Shown here: piece by piece, positions 46,832 through 56,333 of the stretch
Layout of the letters: each line of letters begins with the position of its first letter
Position numbering within the stretch: the stretch's first letter is position 1
NCBI GenBank assembly: GCA_965153455.1
Contig: OZ234494.1
Span: 11,408,001-11,472,000 of the forward strand
Length of the DNA stretch: 64,000 nt
Origin: Sphagnum compactum
Lineage: Eukaryota > Bryophyta > Sphagnopsida > Sphagnales
Direction: 5' to 3'
Notes under the pieces: model-generated
Databases searched by the model: none
What the model was told of the DNA's origin: nothing
Seen by the model: only the letters and a program-made list of their open reading frames with translations
Translations under genes and position numbers: made by a program

Positions 46832-49220
46832 CTAGAACGAAAAGAATGGTAGGTTGAACAATTTAAGGAGAAATTCCTTTGAGATCTTTATAAGACTAGG
46901 CAAAAATATCGTAATATTCCATTATAAGGCCTTTGTATTAAATAACTTTTTCATTGAACAATTGTGAACCAATTTTAATTGATCGAAGTTCTTTGCCCAA
47001 ATAAGTAGCACTAATGGTTTTTCAATTTAATTCACACACATGCACTAGAATTATAAGATCATGATACCAATCATTTGATATTAGTGGATAGATAAAAAGA
47101 TCATAATTAATTTCAATGCTAGATGATGTCTTCTTAAAATATAATGATGTCTTCATAGGTAATGCCATGAATTATAGTGGTGAAGTTGACTAGACAGTTG
47201 TAGTTTATAAGCTAGATAGTGATAGTTTGTAAACTCACACTTTTTGATTAATTTTGCCTTCTTTTTCGACTTTTATTTTCATTTAAAAAAAATAATTCTC
47301 TTCATCATCATTTTTTTTTCACCTACCCTTTCCCCTTCAGTTGTAATATTGAAATGAAAATTTGACTTTGGATTTGAAGGGATTCCAATATTACTTTAAA
47401 GAACTATGTTATCATATTCATCAGCCTTCTTTACATACTTTTCATTTTGTTTCATGATGAAAATTTCATTTAATTTCAAATCATTGTGCAAAAGAAAATT
47501 ATTGGTTGTTTCTATGGCATTCGTCATGGGTTTTATGATGGGAAGTGGATTATAATTTGTCATTAAGCTGAAGTTTAAATCTAAATTAAGTATTGGGGTA
47601 TGTTGAAAAATTTTCAATGTAAAAATTCAATTGATTGAAATTTTTTAATTTTTATTTTCACAAATATATTAATTATAATTCATGTTTCATATCATTACGA
47701 AAATACATACCTTAAAAACTTGACTCATGTTATTTTCCTCTTTTCATTTTTCACCTATGATGTTTTCCCTTTTTTTCTTTTTTCATTAGTGTCGTTTCCC
47801 CCTTTTCATTCATCACTTGTGTTATTTTTCCTTTTTTGCTTTTCAGTTGTGTTTTTTTCTTGTTTTTTGAGTACAAAATTGTTGAAATTTTTGAAGTAAT
47901 GATAATAATTAGTTTGAAAATGGATAATTTTGGTTTAAAAGTGTAGTAATCAAAACCAAATTAACCATAATGGAAAGTTTTTAAGCAGTTTTATACAAAA
48001 AAACCATGTTAAGTTTTTTAAAATCATTAGGTGAAGTAAACCAAAAAAATTTTAATCATAATTTTATCCACTTAAACAAAAAGATGAATTTCACAAGACA
48101 TGACATATTCATATAAAAATTATCAATTTTTTCGTAATGTAAACAACTCAAAAGCATACAAATTTGTAAATTCCAAAACAAAAATCCAAATAAAACTAAA
48201 AGCTTTGAAAAAAAAATACAAAATAAAAACATGAACTTGCATTACATTTACATAATAAATGACAATAAACTCAATAGGGGTGTGATATTAAATTAAATGA
48301 AATGGATTGAAACACACATTTAAAGGTTTGTTCACCTACAAAAGTTTAAATGTTTAAAAACATGTTGCAAATTAATTACTTTCATATTTTATTAACAATA
48401 TTTAAAAAAAATTTAGAGCTTTTGATGAATAATAAAAAATGAAAGAATAATGTATAAAGATTAATGTTGATGAAATTGTAATAAATATGAAAATTTCATA
48501 TTGAAATTTGGGAACATTCAATGAAGTAATTCATTTATAAATTGAAACGATGTAATATGCATCTTGGTGTTTAATAATTTGTCACACAACTTAAGATTGA
48601 CTTTATAATAGGAATTAAAATCAAAACTCATTAATTTGAGTAAAATCAACATGTAATTTATTGGGTGTGTAACAAATTACACATTATGATAAAAACAAAA
48701 ATTTATTATTTAATAAATGAATTTGTTTCATAAAAAAATGACTACATTTGAATACACAATTATGTAATCAATTCAAATTCATTTCTTTTGCCATAGTTAT
48801 TTTCATAACAATAATCGCAAAAAAATTATTATCATGAAAAAAAAAATTCTAACTATTGAACTTACATTATTTTGTGAATGTCATTGCATTTTAAAACAAA
48901 TGCTTGGTGATTTGTAACAATTTAAACTATGCAAAACAACATATGTAAAGTAACTTAACTTAGCTCAGTGATGAATAAATTAAACACATTCAAGTAGATT
49001 ATAAGTATGAAGATTGGAACTCTTAATTTTTCATTTTTTGTTATAATCATTGCTCCACATTTCATTAAGTGATAAAATTTATCATTACATTATTATGAAC
49101 ATTTCTTTTAATCTTACATAGTAAGCCAATTTGTTTACCTTAATTTTCTACCTAGCCTAAGTTATTTAAAACTATTATAAACATATTTACTTATGTGGAG
49201 TATAAATTCAAAAAATGAAA
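46832..49220 (-). other. Upstream part of the gypsy element (gag/protease region), not recognisable
   Basis: A 73-codon minus frame at 47396-47617 (LKLNEIFIMKQNEKYVKKADEYD) may be the linker found before RT in plant gypsy polyproteins; this is weak. The remainder is AT-rich with no domain that I can identify. Confidence 0.3.
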
Positions 49221-49224
49221 AATA

Positions 49225-50060
49225 AAAATAAATTAGACCTTCGAAAATATCTTTTAAATTTAAATTCGTATTAATGCATAGATAGATTATTCAAATTAAA
49301 ATTTCACACACAACACGTACATCATTCACATAACACACATACAAATATGTAAAGTTACATTTGCTTGAGTAATATTCACTCATGAACTTAAGATTTAAGT
49401 TTCATTTGAGTTATATTCAAAAGAGAGTTAATCACTATATGTTTAAAGACTTCACCTTATGATAGTCATTCACTGAATTTTTATTATACATGCCTTAATC
49501 ATCATGACACCATATCAGTTTGTTCCATCATATGTTCCTTATGCACAAAAGTGTATTACAAGCCTCGACAAAAAATGAATAATATGAAAAAAAATGACCT
49601 TTTGTAACGTAATTTGTGTTAAACCTTGGGAACTCAAAAAATGTTTTAGATTCAAACCCATTAATTTGCAAGTGAAATTTATCGATTGGGTTGATTATTG
49701 TGCTTAAATTTTTTTAAAAAAGAAATGAAAATTAGATTAAAACTTCACCAACAATTTCTTAAATACATTGAATCAAATATCCACCACATTAATTTACATA
49801 TATTAAACATCAACTTCAAGTCAATATCATTATTTCCCAAACCTACCTTTTAGAACTAGCATCCTTTTACAGATAAATCATTAAATTATCTGAAATTTAA
49901 TTTTTAAGGATTTAATCAAGTTCAAGCAATTTACTTTTCCTCATGCTAAACTCAAAATAGTTATTAAATCATTGATGAGTTGAAATACTTGACTAAAAGA
50001 TTTTAAAATGTAAAGGATAGTCATTTTTCTCATGAGTCCATCTTTTTACAAAGTTCCCAT
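49225..50060 (-). repeat. Decayed long direct repeat, putative LTR (right), interrupted
   Basis: 49225-49370 and 49855-50060 together match 37525-37860 in order and orientation. The central about 485 bp is absent from the left copy, so it is an insertion here or a deletion there. On the minus strand this would be the 5' LTR, upstream of RT at 46.8 kb, consistent with element polarity. Confidence 0.5.
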
Positions 50061-50595
50061 GATACCCAATCGACGTAAATAATCCTATTCACAAATTCCA
50101 TTTTTATTAACGCATTTTGACCTTAAAGGTCCATGGAGTGTGGTAGAACTCACCTAATAATTATTTGTAATTAGTTTTGAACCAAACAACAATACACCAA
50201 AAAAAGAAAACACCATTTTCTAGAAAGTAGTAATTTCACAAAAAGAATCCCATTAGCATAATTCCTTCAATGCCAATTATGAATACTTTCCACAAACACT
50301 AATTCAATCCGGTCCACTCTCAATAAGAATTAAGTGTTCCATGGGGATTCAAAGGAAAATTCAAAATTTAATGAATGACATTGAACATAGGGATTTGAAA
50401 AGACACAAAGGTAGTCAACACATGAGTATTTTGTTTTATTCCCATGATGCCCATCGGGTATCATGGGAACTTTATAGAACAGAATTGGCACAAGTCTTTA
50501 TGCTTAGTAAAGCCCATGGCCGTGGGCTATACTGGATTTGGGCCCACACTTGGCTCTGCCTCATGTGGGCCCTTATTCCAGTAAAACTATTGAGT
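50061..50595. other. Boundary between repeat desert and gene cluster; no gene supported
   Basis: A 95-codon plus-strand frame (50341-50628) has no recognised motif. GC content rises from about 50490. Possibly 3' flank of the OsmC-like gene. Confidence 0.35.
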
Positions 50596-50763
50596 CTTGA
50601 ACCAGGTACGCACCTCATGAAGGTGTGAGCATTGTGCCTCCACAATAAGTCTCCAAGTGTGGCCATTGCACTTCAAAGTCTTGAACCAGGTACGCACCTC
50701 ATGAAGGTGTGAGCATTGTGCCTCCACCATAAGTCTCCAAGTGTGGCACTTGCACTTCAAAGT
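50596..50763. repeat. 84-bp tandem duplication, nearly identical
   Basis: CTTGAACCAGGTACGCACCT starts at 50596 and 50680. The two 84-bp units differ at only a few positions, so the duplication is recent. It lies about 50 bp beyond the stop of the minus-strand OsmC-like gene, probably in its 3' UTR or flank. Confidence 0.9.
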
Positions 50764-50814
50764 CACGGATCCTGACCTCCACAAATCTCAAAGACTATTC
50801 TCGAGAGCTGTTTG

Positions 50815-52679
50815 CTATGGTGCAAGCTTCATATCAATCCCATCTCGCATTTTCCCTAGCATCATCTGTTTAACTGGACACTTTGCTGCATTTGCCACCA
50901 CCAAGCATGTCTCAAACGTATGACTTTGTTCTAATTGTTCTCAAACATGCCTATTGACAAAGTCTAGGTGTAGATGTATGTATGGAACTATCTTTCAGTG
51001 TGTGCAAAAGGCACCCACAATGAGATATCCACAATATCATAAACCTTTTGGTATCACCTTGTGCATACAGGTGTCCACTATGCTCAAACATCTCATACTC
51101 TTGTAATTCTTTATTTCATCTCCATCTTTCCGATAAAACTGTCCCACATAAAGCAATGCCCAAAATATATACGTGTAAATGCGACATAGTAAACAAGTTG
51201 AATAAGCCGAGTACCTGACACTTGTAATAACCTCTCCTTTTGTTGTGATGTTAGGTTGCCTTCCAGCTTAAGGGTCATTTGAAGCCCATCAGGTACTGAA
51301 CCAGCTGCACACCGAATTTGGACCTTCAAAACAAGCTCTATACAAAGCTGCTTACAAAAGAAACTTCTGATTGAGTTTTTGATAAGTTTGTTTCATACAA
51401 GAACATACCAATTGGGGACCTATGAAACCTTCACAACTCATTAATTTGAACATCTTCTTGTTGTTCTTCTTTCATTCCAAATCACAGTTTTCAATCTTCT
51501 TCTTAGTCCAAAGCAAGACAGTAGAGACTAACTCCAATAGTCTTGATCAAATTTCAAGAGGATATATAAATCTGTAAGTGCCATCCAGCAGAACAATTGG
51601 TGCAAGATGAATTCTGGAGTTGAAGATGTGTCATTGAAGGTGCAAATTACAGGCATCATCACTTCAGAGATGGAACAAAGTCTTACAGCCCTTCCCAAGC
51701 TCCTGCACTTCTACTTGGACATGGTGCAGTGGCCACTTCATTCTGTCTGCAAACTGCTCAAAAAACAAATTCTCTTGTGTATGAGAAGCTGATACAAATC
51801 AAATATCTTGATTGGTACCTATGAGAAACTGTCAAAAACAATATGGAGGAAAAAAAAGCTTACTGCTCAGTTCAGAGCTCTTCTATTGCAATGATGGCTT
51901 CTGTTGCAAAGCTAGTGGAAATCACTCACTCACTCACCAGACGGATTGTCATTGATGTGCACAAAGCAAGTCCAGCCAGTGCATAATCCTTTGGCCTGGG
52001 GTGCACAGCAACAAGAAGGAGAGCAATAAATAAGCCTCCCAGAAAACAAGGTTTAGGTTTTGGCTCAAGCTCTTCTGCTAGAGCATCAATAACAACACAT
52101 GACTGGACTGAAGAAGAAGAACAACAACAACAACAACACGAAATCAAGTCAGCAAGAAGACCTGCAAATCCTGCGTAGAGAAGGGATTGGCAACAAGATT
52201 TTGTTTCTTACTCGGGTGCAGTTCCGCCAGCACTCCAAGCTTCACCAAGATCACCTCTGAAAGAATGAGAGCCGGATGTGACGATGTTCTTGTAGCGCTC
52301 TCCACTCTGCCATGCCAGAGAAGAGATGGTCTTCTCCTCAGAAAAAACTCATCACAACAATCACGGCTACCACGATTCAGGATCAATGGCAAACCTGAAG
52401 AATGCTGAGCCATAACACGATTGCTACACCGGACAAGATTATCTTCTACTTTGCCAAAGATCATTGCAAAATCTAGTCGCAAATTCGGGAAAGAGTGGGG
52501 AGGAGGAGGAAGAAGCCTACGGGGTCTTCAGATGCCACTACGGTATGGAGAGCACTGTAGACGCAGCAGGATGATGGCAGCTTGGTGATGAGACGCCGCG
52601 GTGTTGTTGTGCGTTGCAGCGGTGAGCCTGCTGCTGCAATGTGCAGACCTCCGCAACGCAACAATACTGCTGCAGCCAT
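50815..52679 (-). CDS. OsmC-family redox protein with organelle transit peptide
   Basis: OsmC/Ohr-family proteins are thiol-dependent peroxidases best known from bacteria. Exons by eye: 52679-52521, 52336-52212, 51995-51938, 51753-51715 (end uncertain), 51323-51215 and 50885-50815 (stop TAG). Phases agree; about 186 residues. The first about 50 residues (MAAAVLLRCGGLHIAAAGSP, then Arg/Ser/Thr-rich) look like a mitochondrial or plastid transit peptide. The rest follows OsmC order: RYKNIVTSGSHSF, SAGGTAPEPKDYALAGLALC, TSMTIRLFADRMKWPLHHV, DGLQMTLKLEGNLTSQQKER, KCPVKQMM. Both catalytic-type cysteines are present (LALCTSMT and KCPVK). Exon 2's acceptor (CTGAG) and exon 4's donor are the weakest joins; exon 4 could end at either of two GT sites. 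A 61-bp minisatellite lies upstream of the start. Confidence 0.75.
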
Positions 52680-52769
52680 GGCAAAGCGCGTCGTGTTTCA
52701 CTGTTCTCTCTACCAGATTTTGCACCAGACAGATTTCACCTAATCCTCTTGCATCAAACTGACAAAAGG

Positions 52770-53065
52770 TGATGCGCATCTCTCTTGTTTTGACCATTGA
52801 GCCTCTTCTTTCACTTGAATCATTCTTTTTCTGTCCCCTGCAACTGCAAACATTGAGCATCTTCTTTACTTCACTTGCATCATTCTTTTGTCTCTCCTCT
52901 GCAACTGCAAACATTGAGTATCTTCTTTATTTTACTTGCATCATTCTTTTGTCTCTTTTCTGCAACTGCAAACATTGAGCGTCTGCTTTACTTCGCATCA
53001 ATCTTTTCTCTCTCCTCTTCACGTGCAAACATTCGAGTATCTTCTTTACTTGCATATTTCTTCAT
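52770..53065. repeat. 61-bp minisatellite upstream of the OsmC-like gene
   Basis: CTGCAACTGCAAACATTGAG recurs with ATTGAG at 52852, 52913 and 52974 (exact 61-bp period); diverged units on either side have ATTGAG at about 52795 and ATTCGAG at about 53033. Unit continuation: .ATCTTCTTTACTT.ACTTGCATCATTCTTTT. It lies in the 5' flank of the OsmC-like gene and the 3' flank of SLX9. Short open frames on both strands are artefacts of the repeat. Confidence 0.9.
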
Positions 53066-53442
53066 GTCTCTACACCTACCAACATGGGCAATCTCATCTG
53101 ATGTCTTGCTGGGATGTTAGAAGGATTCAAAGGATACAGCAAAGTACAATTCAATGGATCTCTATGAAAATCCAGAAACCACTGAGAGTAAGGTCTTCAA
53201 ATATTTCCTTGTGAGATCAACAAAAACTGTCTCAGGGAACTATACATTGCTGTATCTCAAGGTTTCTGGTCTCCTTGAATATGATGCCATCATCACAGCA
53301 TTGACTCTTTGCTCCCACTGAACAGTATCCCACAAACTCCTATGTAGTGTATGATGCTCTGCTGTCCATTGACATCTATGTAAAACTCTTTGAAAGCAAA
53401 TTTTTTAAAGAAATGCAGATGCAATTTGTGCTAGCTTTGCTC
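53066..53442. other. Spacer between the OsmC-like and SLX9-like genes
   Basis: No gene recognised. It should include the 3' UTR of the minus-strand SLX9-like gene. The 109-codon plus frame 53347-53676 is antisense to the SLX9 last exon and not supported. Confidence 0.4.
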
Positions 53443-55770
53443 TCAGGCCACATCCATGCTCTGAGCATTTTTCTTTCGTGTCTTGTTCTTGGCACCAGGT
53501 TTCTGATTAGACATCTGCTTTGTGTTTGGTTGCAGAGGAGGAGGTGGGGAGGGAAGAGTGTTGGAAAGATGCTGTTGAATGGCAGCAAAGGGATTGGACT
53601 TGAACTGAGGATGTGCCAGAACTGCTGCCAGTTGCTTTGTCTCCTGTACACTGCAAAAACAAAACCAAGAATTTAAGGCTGAGAATCTACAAGAGAGTTG
53701 ATGGAATGAAATGGTGCTCATAGTTGCTACCGTCTGGTATGGCCATCAAACTGCAGCAGCTGAGCTAACTGAGCAAAAAGATCATGCAAAAGCACTCTCT
53801 ACCAAGGGACCCCACACCATTATAAAAGTATGCAGACAGCAGATATGTCAGTCTCACAAATTCTATCATCAACAACTCATGTGGGTAGCTTGTAGAAATT
53901 GTAAGTGGTCAGAAAGAGCATCATCATTAACACTTTGAGTCAACTGAACAGCCACCCATGCAAACTAGTTCCATTTGTCTTCATTGGATTCTGACCTAGT
54001 CTTGGATTATCAAGAAGATACATTAGAAAGTGATGTATATCAGGCAATGGCAGTTACACTATCTTTTGTCGAGCTTTGCTTCGCAAAATTTTTGTTGTTG
54101 GCTTCGCCTCTGCAGCAGCTGTTGGAATGTAGATGGAGGGTAGAAACTCAGCCAATGAAGAGAGGTCATTGAGTGTTTTTCCAGCTGCAGTCTGACTTCT
54201 GCGCCTTTTCTGGAGAACCCCAAGCACATCAAGTCTACCCAAAGTAAATACACTTTTTTATCATAGCTCTTCAGATATGCACATATTGCATTCTCCAGAG
54301 TGGAAGCGGTTGACATCAGGAGGTTTGACAGTTTCTCAAAGAGAAGGGACAAGAACCCAGGTGACAATTGCTGCAAGCCATCAAAAAGTGCCAAATGCAA
54401 GCGACCCGATGCTGGGGACACAACACAACAGACACAATTGGGGAGAAGAAGACAATGATAAACCTTTGCTATTTTTTTGGTAGCAGACAGGACCCGTTGT
54501 GTTTCTTGCAACTCTGTACATGGTGGAAAGAGACGAAGTCAGTTGGAAACCAAAAGCAGTCCTGAGTAGACAAGCTTCCTGTGATGAGAAAGGAGCTTAG
54601 AAAAGCAACCCACAGGACCGGCAGAAACCAAAACCTTTGCTTCCAATTTCCTTGCATATGCTGTGGATGAGTGTGTCTTGCAGGTGGATAACAAAGCATC
54701 AGCCCTCAAAATGCAGCAGCAAGCAACCTTGTTTGCCAACTCAGTAAAAGACAGATGGTGCAGCCAACTAAAAAACCAACTAGACAGATGATTCAATGAT
54801 CCTATCAGCAGGATATAATTTCAAGGAGGATCCACTTGCAACAGCCTTGATACTACAGACCTTATCAAGCCTGACAACCAAAAAGCTTCCAGAGAGTTTC
54901 AAGGGTTTAAGAAATAAAACTTGAAAGAAACCGCAGCTGCTTTGCCATTTTCCTCTTCAGGCTTGCACGCTCGGTGGATATCAAATCCTTGCCATCCCAC
55001 TCACTGCAGCACTACAGAAGTGTTAGAGATCCCTCTCTGATGTTGGCAGCCTGTGCAGAGATGGACAGTTATGAGGAGTTTCATCAGGCTGCCACAAAAA
55101 ACATAGACAAAGGCGACAGTTGGAGAATTCTTGCAGATGACTATTGTTGCAAATCTTGCAGAGGATTTTGTTTTTGCTTCTAATGATCCTACTTCCAGCA
55201 AAGGACTTTGCACAGAAAGTGGGGACGCTGCTACAAAGGATACTCACCTGCCTGTATCTGCAGCCATGATGGAGTCTTCATCTTCCTGCCAATTTTGTAA
55301 GCTCCCAAAAGGGTTCAGAAAGCCAGCACAAAGTCCATCACCATGGGAAAGTCAAGAAGACAACTCCAAACTCCAAACTACCTACACTTTGTTTGACAGC
55401 CAACAAGCAAACAAGCAAGCAAGCAAGCACCTTCTCTTCTACAGACAAAACACAAGTGCCATGAGCGAGAATGCACAATAATGCAAACAAAGTTGTTTCT
55501 GTTGTAAACCTTGTTTCTGGCCTTCTTCCCCTCCTGCTTCTTGGAAGCCTTCTCCCGCACCTTCTGACGCGATGTCTTCTTCTTCACCTGCACTTCCCCC
55601 ACACACAACCTCAACGAGCAACTTAAGCAACCTACCAAAACTGCAGGAAGAATAGAGGAGCCGGACGAACACAACACTCCAAATCCTTGCAGAATAGAAA
55701 ACTCCAAAGCACCACGACGATGACACTCCTTCCAGCAGCAGAAGCTCAGAAACACAACAAACTTTACCAT
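53443..55770 (-). CDS. SLX9/FAM207-like ribosome biogenesis protein
   Basis: SLX9 is a nucleolar/nuclear factor for pre-40S rRNA processing and export. Secure exons: 54209-54060 (KRRRSQTAAGKTLNDLSSLA, EFLPSIYIPT, SKARQKI) and 53643-53443 (ETKQLAAVLAHPQFKSNPFA, AIQQHLSNT, stop TGA). They carry the hallmark LSSLxEFLP and VLxHPxFxSNPFAAIxxHL motifs and join in phase 0. Probable exon ending at 54254 (FEKLSNLLMSTAST..KSYDKK, phase 0 into KRRRSQ). Possible helix near 54977-54905 (STERASLKRKMAKQL). Probable first coding exon 55587-55510 (VKKKTSRQKVREKASKK). The start may be the ATG at 55770 followed at once by a GTAAAG donor, giving MVKKKTSRQK after splicing; reading straight through would give an unlikely hydrophobic leader. 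Exons between 55510 and 54350 are not fully resolved. Confidence 0.7.
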
Positions 55771-56333
55771 GTTGGAGGTCGAGTTTGCAGGCCCCGAGAA
55801 TTTTCAGCTTTTTTTTCTTAAAAAGTAGTAACCAAAGGCGAGCAGATGACAGAGATCATCACGCCATCGCCAAGTCGCTTCGAGACCCTCCTTCACACCG
55901 AAGAAGAAGAAAAGAAGAAGAAGAAGATCAGTGTCTCTCTCAAAGCTCAAAACCCTAAACCTAATTCTCGTGCACGATGAGATGTCGATGCGCTTGAGTG
56001 GAGTAGCCCAATTGTAGTTCCATCAGCAGCGTTGTTGCGGGATTCACGATTCACGACCGCCCTAGATCTGGGCCCCAGTGAATCCTGTGTGTAGGGAAGG
56101 AGTGGCAACTGGAGGAGCTACGTGCCACGAGAATCGGCGTCGCACGAGAATAACAGCGTCGAAGGACGGAGGAGGAGCTTGACGTTTTCTCTGCGGGGTT
56201 TTGCACTTCGGTTGTTGGTGCTTTTGGTCCACTGTGCGGTGGTGGTGGTGCAATTGCTGCTTTGCGAGCAAGAGTTGTTGTTGTTGTTGTTGTTGTGGTG
56301 GTGGTGCGAGTGACGGTGTTGTGAGAAGAGGGG
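55771..56333. promoter_or_regulatory. Divergent promoter region between SLX9-like and NUDX19-like genes
   Basis: The two genes run head to head with about 560 bp between start codons, so regulatory sequence is probably shared. It contains GAAGAAGAA-rich leader DNA (55900-55930), an AAACCCTAAACC telo-box-like word (about 55948-55959) common in promoters of translation-related plant genes, and a (TTG)n/(TTGTGG) run at 56272-56303 just before the NUDX start. The long antisense frames are shadows. Confidence 0.5.

Noticed and set aside
53347-53676. 109-codon plus-strand frame
   Set aside because: Antisense to the SLX9-like last exon, whose minus-strand reading has clear family motifs.
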